64,000 nt of DNA from Ignelater luminosus (taxonomy: Eukaryota; Arthropoda; Insecta; Coleoptera; Elateridae): assembly GCA_011009095.1 (NCBI GenBank), contig VTPC01000674.1:561917-625916 (forward strand). The letters are read 5' to 3'. The position numbers and the translations under genes are program-made. Numbering within the stretch: position 1 is the first letter of the stretch; every line of letters starts with the position of its first letter. The notes below the pieces were generated by a model. It was not told the origin of the DNA, did no database searches, and was given only the letters and a program-made list of their open reading frames with translations. Positions 29,183-39,527 of this stretch are shown here, one piece after another.

Positions 29183-30493
29183 TATTGTTACATAAAATTT
29201 GTCATACCTGCCTACAGTGGGGCTTCCACATATCCTATTCCATAAGACAGGTGCTTTCTACTTATAAACCACCAAATAAATAAATAAAAGTATAGCAACC
29301 AAATACTTTATTCTTTGAAAACCAAACGGCAAAAACATTACAATACATGTAGTTATAAAAAATAAATAAAAATTAAAATTCTGCAAATTACATTACATGT
29401 ACAAAACTATTATTTTATTTATACATTTATTTCTTTTAAATCCTTAACTAACACCATGAAGCACTGGGAATGAAACAAATTGATTACTTTTCCCTTGTGA
29501 TAAGAGAAGCAACATACACTTGCCAATTATGCTATTTAAATGCCACATTTTGCACATTCAATAAAAATACTGAATATTTACTGTACTACTACATATGTAT
29601 GTATTAACAAAATACCTGTTTCACAAAATGTCCGTTCAACTGCATATAATTTCCAATCCTCTTTAAAATCTGGAACAGGTCTGCAAAGAATCTTATTAAA
29701 AATCATGCTATTTTCTTGGGAACAACTAATATTTATTTACTATCGCAAGACCACCGCCATCTTCTTTGCAAAATTCCAACACGGAGAAATGTGACATGCT
29801 GAATATCTGTTATTATACTATTTAGAGTGATAATAACTTGTGTTAAATAATACTTACTAATAGTATACGGATAATAATAATAATACAATAGCGTAACAGT
29901 AATGGTTAAGTTTTTATTTCAATTTTTTATTGTCAGCAAACAGCAACACACAGCAACAGTCAACAACCACAACTACAACTAGCATCGGCAATTGCGCAAC
30001 CGCATAGAATCACACCACCAAGAACACAATGTGCCTGTTAGTACCGTCTCTTTCTTGTCAACCGCAAACCACGTTTCTTTATCCTTTATTAATTTTTACA
30101 TTATTTTAATTATTAATACAATATCTCAATTAAGAAAGAATGGAAAATATGATTTGTAATTGACAATAAAGAGATGTACATTTGTTTTAAATTTTTAAAA
30201 ATCTATCAGATTAACTAATAAGAATAACATTTAAATATATTAGAATTTATTATACCTGATTTTTATTGTCACGTGTAAAATGCACACGATACAAAGGCAG
30301 ATTTATTTATGATTTTAGTAAATTATTGGACTTGCAGAGACATATATTCGACGTTTATTCAACGTCCATATATAACGTCAAATATACGTTTACAAAATCA
30401 CATTTATAAGACGTTGAATTAAGGGAGGATAGACGTCTTCGGTTAAATTCGACCACATGTAGACATCATCTTAACGTAGCTGTTCTGCCTGGG

Positions 30494-31059
30494 ACTATGC
30501 CACAGATTACATTAATCTGTGACTATGCTGATAAGATTAAGAGAGACGGAAATGAAGCTGTGCAAGAACCACACGTGACTCATTCGACCTATTGACAGTG
30601 CGTTGTTGATTTGAAATTTGGATATTAAGAAATGGTTAGTTGTGCTGCTTGCAGTTGTTCAAAAACTGCTAAAACAAATAATTCGAAGATTACGTTCCAT
30701 CAGTAAGTATAAATGCCTAAAATATGTAATACTTAATGTGGTTTTAGTTTGTTTTAATGCTACTGATTGTTTCATAACCTAACTTACTAAACATAAACAC
30801 AATCCAGAGGCGTACGGCTTTTACGCTACTTTCTTCACTAAAATAAAGTGATAAGTATTTGCAAAATATTTTATGTTCCAATTCACAGTGTTTTAAAAAT
30901 AAATCGGAACTTTTCGTCAAGTAAATTGAAAAAATACACCCTACGCGAAACCCATCGTGTTACGCCACTAGAAAGCGGAAACATCCATTTTGCAATAAGC
31001 AAGAACCATCGCGGACGATTAAATTCTGTTTAATGCTGCTTCCTGCCCACTCTATTCTA
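30494..31059. other. intergenic stretch holding an orphan THAP-type exon
   Basis: Apart from the 71-bp coding exon at 30632-30702 I see no gene here. A perfect short palindrome (CACAGATTA...TAATCTGTG) lies just outside the transposon nest near 30501-30522. The open frame at 30848-31033 is basic and has no recognisable domain; it is not a convincing continuation of the THAP exon. Confidence 0.5.
30632..30702 (+). CDS. orphan first exon of a THAP zinc-finger protein
   Basis: ATG at 30632 starts MVSCAACSCSKTAKTNNSKI followed by TFH, then a strong donor GTAAGT at 30703 that splits a codon after CA. The pattern M-V-x-C-x4-C ... F-H is the first half of the THAP C2CH DNA-binding finger, and THAP genes often break at this place. 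The second half (FP, W, C-x2-H) is not found downstream before FAM91A1; a splice to the AG at 30887-30888 gives an open but non-THAP frame. Two MITEs lie just downstream. It is either the relic of a disrupted gene or exon 1 of a gene whose other exons I cannot recognise. Confidence 0.45.
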
Positions 31060-31328
31060 AAGGTTCATTTTCACGTGACAGTTTTTCGTGACTTTTGTCA
31101 TCGTGAAAAATAAAAGTTGCGTTGTCATGACATTTAATGTAATGTCATGACTTCAGTGTCACGGAATCAAAATTTTTTGATTTTTCGCGACATTTTTGAA
31201 ATCAGCTACAACCACCTCACTTGAGGCCATTTTGAACAGTAACAAAATGTCGTGACATTGAATTGTGTGAAAACATCCACAAAAAAGTGTCACACTGTCG
31301 ACTTTTAATGTCACGTGAAAACGAACCT
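31060..31328. repeat. MITE with 21-bp TIR containing CACGTG
   Basis: AAGGTTCATTTTCACGTGAC at 31060-31079 faces AAGGTTCGTTTTCACGTGAC read from the right end at 31328, differing at one base. The interior is made of TGTCA/TGACA-rich short palindromes, such as the one near 31119-31152, and holds no transposase. A target duplication is not clear, so the superfamily is not assigned. It lies upstream of FAM91A1. Confidence 0.75.
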
Positions 31329-31482
31329 TGAGGGCCGAGCGCCTGAAAAGTGACAGCGCACGTGTATTGAACAAGATTTTTTGTAATCGCTTATACACAC
31401 AATGAGAAAAACATGAATTTACTGTAAATTCTGAGGTTAACTTTGATATATGTCAAATTAGGTACATAAATGAAAAAACTTA

Positions 31483-31705
31483 TAACATGCGATCATTAAA
31501 ATTTAAGTTCACAGTAGGGTGTGAAATCTTTCCGCAGAGCGTAGCTTAGACACAACGCATACCAACACATAACCTATAAACTGATGATTTTGCCTTGTTT
31601 CTAATGCAAACTGTCAATTTGACAGATAATTTTCCGAAATAAGCTAAGACATGATTTTTTCTTTCATAGCCTCCTGGAAACTTAAGTTGCGATAATTGCA
31701 TGTTA
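31483..31705. repeat. MITE family with TAACATGCGATCATTAAAAT ends, copy 1
   Basis: The left end TAACATGCGATCATTAAAAT and an imperfect reversed copy at 31680-31705 frame a 223-bp element. Its interior (GCGTAGCTTAGACACA, AACACATAACCTA, AACTGTCAATTTGACAGATA) is shared with 50986-51248, so this is a dispersed family and not a chance palindrome. It lies about 640 bp upstream of the FAM91A1 start. Confidence 0.8.
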
Positions 31706-32345
31706 ATATTTAGTTATACAGTTTGTCCCTAGATTAAGTTTACAAGAGGAAAACTTTTATATTATTGGTCTTAGGACAAAATGTCACTCTTGTAAGAAAA
31801 GCTTGTTGTTTGGCAATGACGTTAGTTTTCAGATTTCTAATATAAAATGTCAGATAGTAACACTTTACATGTCAAAAATCTTATCTTAAACACGGAGAAT
31901 TAATTTGGTATACAATTTGACCAATCAGTGCAGACTTTTTCACAGAAAAAAATATTTAAAGTTATGAAACATTCGACCGTGTTATCAACGTCAATAACAA
32001 TTTTTATTGCCTTTTTTAATAAAAACGGTATCATGTTATTAGCTATGTTGTTAATTTTTAAGGAACGGTTGGATGATACGGTCGATTATTAAAATAGTTC
32101 CATATATTTTTGTCGTACTCTGTAGGAGAATTAACATTATGCAAAAAAACTCTCGGTAAATAAATATTACCCAACCATATATCACGTGTTGGATGTTGGC
32201 AACAATGATTGTCAATATCAAGTGTTCATGGTTTTTATAGAAAGTGCATTGACTGAATGGCTTATTTTGGAAAACGCATGTTTCCTTAAAAAAAATATGT
32301 ATTTAAATTATTTTAAATTTTCGTGATAATACCCAATAAGGTGCG
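31706..32345 (+). promoter_or_regulatory. FAM91A1 upstream region / 5' UTR
   Basis: AT-rich sequence between the nearest MITE and the FAM91A1 start codon. No TATA box or recognisable factor site stands out. The promoter and 5' UTR must be here or just upstream, unless a non-coding first exon lies further left. Confidence 0.35.
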
Positions 32346-35300
32346 ATGAACGCTGAAGTAGAAGACAATATTCGAAGGAATATACCATGGGGACAATTAC
32401 CTGCACATATCAAACAAGTAAGTAAACATAAAGTTATTACTTTATCAGTATGTAAATAATTAAAAAATGTCCTTGTACGTTTCAGTTGCTTGGAAATTCA
32501 TCAAAAGAATATGGGAAAACAGTTATATCGTTCAGTATTAAAAACCAACTTCGTTATAGAGGAAATTTAGGTAATGATGTTAAACAATAAATATTAAGTG
32601 AGCCAATAATTTCTTTAATATTACAGTGAGACAAGTTTTAAAAGATGAAAAGAGGTATTACGAGAGAGTAATAGCATATAGTCGAGAAAGATTGATGTTA
32701 TTCCCATATCATTTAGCAGACATGATAGTAAAAGGTCTTAGAATAACTCCATTTAATTATTATATATCTGTAGTGGAAAGACTTATGCAAGCAGAAAAAA
32801 GTTATGACACATTGCCTAACTTTACAGCTGCAGATTGTAAGTTTGCATCTTTTAGTAGTATTTTATTTTAAAATGAAAGTCATTTATCATATGTAATAGG
32901 CTTGCGATTACTTGGAATAGGACGCAATGAATACATTGAAATTATGAATAAATCTCGTTCTAATAGGGGACGTTTATTTGGCAAAAGAAATGTGAGGGGA
33001 TTGCTACCTAGAGTTCCATGTGATGTACATATTGAACCATGGTGGAGAGTAGAAATTGGTATGGTTCTTGAGGATGATATAAAGGTAAATGAAAATGAAG
33101 AAATAATTAGTTTTTTTAAGGAAGTAACATTACAATTTTGTTTAGATGGTAAATGTTGAAGAATTAGAAGTTATAGACAGATTAATAGATTATGGTTCTC
33201 ACGCAGCTGGCGAATTAGATTACCATGTTGTTCTTAGTTTATACAAGTAAGTGATTTTTTTTAATAATTTAACATATCTTATTGTTTATAATTAAACTGT
33301 TTCAGAAAAGGTTTAATATATTTAGATGTACCTGTAACGGCTGTAGATAGAATTCAAGTGCCACCTCTTCAAGGTTTTGTTATGAATAGAGTGCTTGGTG
33401 ATTATTTTGAAACTCTTTTATATAAAATATTTGTTTCTATTGACGAGCATATGACTATTGGAGAAGTAAGGCAAAGATATCTATATTTTTATTACAACTG
33501 TATATTATATGGGTTTTCTATTAAGAAATGACAAGATATTGTTTCATTTTTAGTTAGCTGGTGTATTACAAGTAGAAACTGAATTAGTTAAGCAAGCAGT
33601 GTCATTGTATTGTAGATTAGGATTTGCTAGGAAGTTAGATCCAGAAACAGAACAAGCAAAGTCTCGAAGGCATTCATCATGGAGAAATTTACCATTACCT
33701 GTAGCCAAGTAAAAGAATGCATTTAATAACTGACAATGAATGGTTGTAATTAATCTTATTGCAGAAATGTGGATATAACACCACTTACTTTAAATTTGAA
33801 TCGTGATAATTCTCTAGATCTGTCGAACGAATTGCAGTCACCTCGTAGTGAGACTCCAGAAAGTCCTTCTAGCAATAGTCTTTCTAAAAGTGGCCAAAGA
33901 GTTGCATTTCTATTTGATTCTACTTTAACAGCATTCCTTATGATGGGGAATTTATCTCCGGTAAGTAATTATGTATTTGGTTTTCATTGGTATTATAATT
34001 TTATTTTTTGCAGGGTTTGAAAAAACATGCTGTAACCATGTTTGAAGTAGGAAAATTGTCTGATGAAAGTCTGGATAGTTTTCTAGCAGAATTGGAAAAA
34101 GTTTCAGTCCTTGATGCTGAAGGTGAAGGGGAAGCAAGAAGATATTTTGACCATGCAGTAATTTTACGTTCTACTGTGCTTGCATTACGAAAATTGCCCA
34201 GTGCTGGACTCGATTTAGTTAGACTTGAAAGTCTGCACTCTTTAGATGAAGCCACTTACACTAGACTATTACAGAAAAAGTACAAGTAAGTATTTGTTCT
34301 TTCTTTTCTCATTTTAAACTGTAAATTGGTTTTAAGTATTTCTATTAAAAAGGAACAAACTGTGTTACTTAGCTTAAATATATGTTACAGATTATTAGTT
34401 TCAATGGCCCCACTTAGCAGAGAAGTAAGACCAGTTGCTAGTTTATCTCCACCTCATTTGGGCCCTCCTGTTCCAGAAGTTAATTCCATATGGTTTAAAC
34501 TGTTCCTTTATCATATGACTGGATATGGTCCGCCTTCATTATTATTAGTTAAAGGTATGTCATGGATAATTCTCCAAAATTAATAAAATTAATATTCAAT
34601 TTCCATTCCAAGGAACAACGTTAAAACAATTACCTCGTATGTTTTTGGGATTTTCGAGATTACTGGTGATGGCATGGCCTCATGAACCAGCAGTACTTCC
34701 AGTTGCAAATATTATGTATGTTAATGCAGCTTTACAGTATTCACCTGTATTACTACAGGCATATGGGGTCCATCAGCCAGCTCAAACTCACATCAAACCT
34801 TTCCCTTTCCGTCCGGATACACCTGCAAGAGGGCAAGGTATTTCTTAGCCTTGTGTAATAATCATAGCAGACTAATTGCTGTATATTTGAAGGTGAATGT
34901 ATAAATGCTGGACTCGAGTGGCAAAATCATCCTGCTGTTCGTAATTTATCAGGCTTGGTAGATTTAGAACGTAATTGTGGATATCTAACTTTTATAAATA
35001 TTGGCGTACGAGATTTAGGATGTGCTAATAGAGACCCTATAGTTCGACTTGGAAGAATACATAAAAGCAGTGCTAATCCAGGTTAGAACATAATACATAT
35101 ATGTAATTAAGTAATGTTTGACGTTAAAATCTCTTAAATTATTTTTACGTTTATTTTAGGAGTAGCCAAACCCCAGAGGCAATTAAATCAAAACAATAAC
35201 CATGAGTTAAATCACATTTTCAAAAAATCAGGGGAACCAACATCACTTACAAATGAAAATTTCAGTTTCACTAATGAATATCGTTCAGATAAAACGAATC

Positions 35301-36547
35301 AAAATGAACTGAATCAAAACAAATCTCTACCATTAGATGATGCTGAAAGGAAACTTCAATCACCTGTAGAATCTCATTTTGCTGTAACACCAGTGACTAA
35401 TAGTGAAACATCATCTCCAGCAAACGGTTTTATTAATCAGGACTCTACAGACCTTTTGAAAGAAGAATTGGACCAACTAGATAAAGATAGTCATAGTATT
35501 GAAAATTTACCTTTAGAAGAAAAAATAATGAATAGAAGTATCCAAAGTCTTATATCTTTTGATACTCTACTGAGCCCAACTGATGAAAATATTAGTATGT
35601 TTTCAAGGAACGAAGACCAGCCTAACACAACAGCAGTCGAAGATTGTCCCGTTGGTGATACTTTTAATACCAAAATTATTGAACAAGAAGATGAACCTTT
35701 AGGTGAGGTGAGTAACTTGAGTGCTATCGACTGCAACAAACATTTTTGTTGTTGCTTTGTAAGAATTTAGGGGAAAGTATTAAATGGAGCATGCTTTATT
35801 GTTTAAAAAAGAAAGTGGAAAAATTTGCTTTCATTTGTAAGATGTATTAATCGCAATAAATAACTATTAACTGTTTTATGTATGCTTTTTATAACCTGCA
35901 TGTAGGTGTGGACCTTGTTGGACTGTCACTTTGGAATACCACTATTTGACGTGGATGCAAATACTAAAATCTGTGATGCCATTATATCTGGAGGCCTTTG
36001 CGATACCACCAGGTAAATTGTTCATTTCATTTATAACTCAAAGAAAGAACTAAGTAAAACTGCGGTCTTTAAATATTATAACAATGAAACAAATAAATTG
36101 ACTCAGAAACCAATTAAGAAAAAAGTGATATGTGTGTAATATATAATAATAAACACAAAACCTAGCATTAATGTTTATTAAGAACTTTTAGTTATTAATT
36201 TCTAGAAATTCCAGTATCCAATTAGAAAGGAATAATTAAAACATCTTAGCTATTAATAACACATTTATAATATATGTAATTATTGTAATTTAATTCAATT
36301 ACATTTGCAGCCTTAATAACCTGACAGAATCTAGTCGAAGATTGGGATCTGGACTTTTGGAATTTATATCGCAATGCCAGGTAATTTTTGTACTTAGAAT
36401 TTTGAAATCCAATGACAAATGTTTTTAATTAATTAGTATTATCCTGGAGAGAATATGGGAATAATAAAACGTGGTCGACTTACACCTCTACCTAAACACA
36501 ATCTAATATTTGATAATGGAAGGGTCAGTGAATGGTCAGGAAAATAA
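32346..36547 (+). CDS. FAM91A1: FAM91A1 family protein, 949 aa, 16 coding exons
   Basis: In mammals FAM91A1 works with WDR11 and binds TBC1D23, helping golgins capture endosome-derived vesicles at the trans-Golgi. Exons: 32346-32417, 32486-32570, 32627-32836, 32900-33084, 33146-33246, 33306-33465, 33554-33708, 33765-33960, 34014-34285, 34391-34554, 34613-34837, 34893-35081, 35160-35707, 35906-36012, 36311-36380, 36437-36547; all GT-AG and in frame. The N terminus ([18 protein letters not shown]) and the blocks [66 protein letters not shown] and [20 protein letters not shown] are near-identical to vertebrate FAM91A1. The C-terminal GIPLF...GLC and [13 protein letters not shown] also match. Exon 13 adds a poorly conserved, acidic/Asn-rich linker of about 180 residues, making it longer than the roughly 840-residue human protein. 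The first AUG matches the family start. Confidence 0.96.
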
Positions 36548-37914
36548 TTATCAATGATAACAATAGTCATTCCAAGTTTACTAGATGAAATCACGACAGT
36601 ATTCATAAGTACTATTAATTATGTTATTTTAAACATTTTATTAACTTTTAGTATCTTATTATTATTATTATTATTATTGTATACCTAATGTTTTATTTTA
36701 AAAGTTTATTTTTAGTTATGTGCGAATATTGCATTATATTGTAAATAATTTTGTATAGATAAGTGTAAAAGAGTCTTTATCTACATTAAACAGTTAAATC
36801 TTTAAAAAAAATTTTCTTATTGTAGACAACAGCAAATTATGTGCATTAAAATATTAATTTATAATAGTCTATTTGACCCATTGTTTGAAGAAGTTTAAAC
36901 TAGGGGCGTTCAACTCAGAATTACAATGTAAACATAAAATGAGTGATGGAAGTAACGAGCCGCGAAAAAGTAAACCAACCTGCATAGCCTGTGAAATGAA
37001 AAATGTACAGTGGATTTGGAAAATTATAATACAGTAGAACTATTTCCAAATTATCAAAGTAACAAATACATAAATAAATCTTTGTAATAAAGTTTTCCAA
37101 AAAATATATTTTAAGATTTGTTTTTAACAAAATTCTAAATAAAAAATGAATCTTGGTGCTCCAGCATTTCTGCAAACTCTGAAATAATAATCTTTTTGTC
37201 AAATTTTATTTATTCAAATATAGAAAAACCGATCTAACCAATAGTTTAAGCGATATACAATGCACGCCGTGACTACCCATTTATAAATGTTCAGCATTCC
37301 TTTAGAAATAAAATAAAAAATTTATTTCTTAGAAGACTCTTACTACAAAAAATACGCAATTTCAATGTTTAGGGGACCTAGCAGGGGGAGCAAGGAAGGG
37401 AAACTTGCAGGCTTTTTGGGGAATAATTAATAATGATCTAAAATGCCAAAACTCAATTTTCCCCTAAATTAATTGAGGGTAAGAGCTGGATTGCTGGGAA
37501 AATTTGGCAGTCGCACAATTTAACCCAACCTTAGATGGCCATTTTTCGGAAAAGTACGAATCTGACAAACAAGATGTATAGAACCTTAATTTTGTATTTT
37601 AGCTGCTTTTGCCATAAAAATGATAACAAGCCGTGAAATTGGGAAAAACTGATTTTTGTCTCCCATTCTGGGGATCTTTATTGGAGAGGGAAAACTTTAA
37701 GGTTTTATAATGACACCATAAAGAACCATTAAATGAAAGAAAATCTCTAGTCAGAATTATTTCTGAATTTGGCAGATTTTTCCTACTTGACACCTGGCCT
37801 ATTAGTTAGATTAAAATTAAAATAGAACTTTTTGTCAAAAAAGAGTGTAGCTTGATTTCTTTCTGTCATAAATAACAAGAAATTTTCAGTGCATTATTCA
37901 ATTTTTATAATATA
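36548..37914. other. FAM91A1 3' UTR and intergenic DNA
   Basis: The first few hundred bases are probably FAM91A1 3' UTR; an ATTAAA at 36785-36790 is a candidate poly(A) signal. A short (TTA)n microsatellite lies at about 36655-36677. From 36900 onward the sequence is unique-looking, with no recognisable gene; open frames at 36921-37202 and 37599-37793 (both minus) have no domain. Confidence 0.5.
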
Positions 37915-38530
37915 CAGTGTGAGTGTAAAGCAATGCATAAAAGTCATACTTTTTTAGGGTCAATCCTGAGACTGGTTAATTCTCTATTATAAAATTGCAC
38001 ATTTTAATGTTGCAATCACCCTCCAGCATTAGTTTCAAAGCGATTTTTTAAATGGAAACCATCTGATTTCTTTGCGATTCTGAGAGACCCTGTTAGTACC
38101 TCAAGGATGGTATAAAAACTTACATAAAAAAATTTTATATATTGTGTTCAATGGTTGATGGGAGGCGATTTGAACATTTAATGTGCTAGTAGTCCAACTT
38201 AAATATTATATTTGTATATCTGTTGTTGGTCCCTTAATTAAAATAAGTAAAAAGAAAATAAAAAACATCATGAAAACTTTTCTGTATTTCAAAAATTAGA
38301 ATTTCTTTAATTTTCTGGAATTTTCTTATATAAGGTATAAAAATCTTTCTACCATTATTTAGACAATAACAGTTAATGATGACATCATCGCTTCAAAACA
38401 AATGAATGCTGTGAGGTGATTGCAACATTAAAATGTGTATTTTTATTATAGATCATTCACTTTCAGGATTTTCCAATATACTTGCCCATAAAAAGAATGT
38501 AAATTTTATACATTATTTATACTCACACTG
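37915..38530. mobile_element. foldback Tc1/mariner-type element, about 150-bp arms
   Basis: The ends CAGTGTGAGTGTAAAGCAAT and, reversed, CAGTGTGAGTATAAATAATG are flanked by TA (37913-37914, 38531-38532). The arms pair imperfectly for about 150 bp, including the shared block CACATTTTAATGTTGCAATC. The middle has no transposase. The size is 616 bp. Confidence 0.85.
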
Positions 38531-38538
38531 TACCTACG

Positions 38539-39527
38539 CAAGGTGTTTTGAAAGTGTGTAGAAATATTTACTTCAGGTGCGATCCTTGACAAAAATTAAA
38601 TCTTTTTTGCCATATAGTTTCTTTTTTCCTAAAGTGCACCGTTTTTGAGATATAGGGTGTCAAAATTTCATTTATGATTCCTTGTTTTTTTTTTTAAATA
38701 TTTCAAGAAAAAATGAGAGTTTGGGATAAGATTTTCTACATTTTGTTATTCTAAGGTGTCTACTATTTTACATAGTTTTGTTTTTGTTATCATTACCCGA
38801 GGTAGAAAACTGAGGGTGGCTAGCTCCTTACCCTAATTAAAATTGTTATGCCACTAAAAAATTAAAGGAAAAGTTCTCTCTTCGGGATATGCAATCAATT
38901 TAAAATAAAAAGTCACTCTTGCATTTTTTCCACAGAATGCGTCGTTTTCTATCGAGTTTTTCAAAACCTTTCAAGAAACAGGATCTAATTATTTGCATCA
39001 CATTCTTCGGAAAAGATTAAATCTTTTTTATCATAAAACTTTCTAAAGGATTATACGACAAAAAAAAACTTAATTTCTCGAGGATGTGATGCAAATAACT
39101 ATATCCTGTATTTAAGATGATGTATGATCTTGCCATAGGCTGAACTTAAAAGGTTTTGGAAAATTCAAATTTACTAGAAAACGACGTATTTTACAGTAAA
39201 AATGCAAAAGCAACATTTTTTATCAAATCAATATTGCTAATTTTTTTAATTTTTCAGTGGCGTAACAATTTTTCTAGGGTAGGGGGTTAGCCCACCCTCC
39301 AATAAGAATATTAAACGCAAAACTACGTAAATTGGTAGACAAACATGTAGAAAATTCCATAATGATGTCTTACCTTGTTCTTGAAAATAAGAAATTTTAA
39401 ATAAAACTTTGACACCCTGTATCTTGGAAATGGTGCATGTTAGGTAAGAAGGTTATATGACAACAAAGGCTTGATTTTTGTCGAGGAATGCACTTGCCAA
39501 GTATTTGTGCTCATTTGTAAAACACTG
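38539..39527. mobile_element. long foldback element, family F1 copy A
   Basis: Two arms of about 450 bp are imperfect reverse complements around a centre near 39030. Paired landmarks are TTTTGAGATATAGGGTGTCA at the left against ATACAGGGTGTCAAAGTTTT read from the right, and GGATGTGATGCAAATAA in both arms near the centre. A related but shorter element is at 50156-50816 (shared TTTTTCAGTGGC...AGGGT/AGGAT...GAGCTA blocks). Exact ends are less certain than for copy B. No transposase is present. Confidence 0.7.

Larger units (their letters stand above)
27747..29222. repeat. foldback MITE interrupted by a mariner insertion
   Basis: The left arm 27747-27830 and the sequence right of the mariner (29183-29222) plus 27850-27911 are reverse complements over about 90 bp; landmarks are (C)AGGC(G/A)GGTATGACAAATTT, ATGTAACAATA, AAATGAATTTGT and TCAGTCATT. 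Removing the mariner and one TA restores an uninterrupted inverted repeat of about 203 bp. This shows the mariner landed in one arm of a pre-existing element. Confidence 0.8.
27535..30493. mobile_element. outer element of a transposon nest, TIR CCCAGGCAGAACA
   Basis: A 13-bp sequence CCCAGGCAGAACA at 27535-27547 recurs as its exact reverse complement at 30481-30493. Both subterminal zones (27547-27720 and 30330-30480) are studded with ACGTC/GACGT motifs absent from the flanks, as in DNA transposons with subterminal transposase-binding repeats. No transposase of its own was found. A target duplication is not obvious. The interior hosts the foldback MITE at 27747-29222, which hosts the mariner at 27912-29182. 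The family is not one I can name. Confidence 0.55.

Noticed and set aside
30848..31033. Second exon of the THAP gene
   Set aside because: An acceptor is present and the frame is open, but the product lacks the FP, W and C-x2-H features of the THAP domain.
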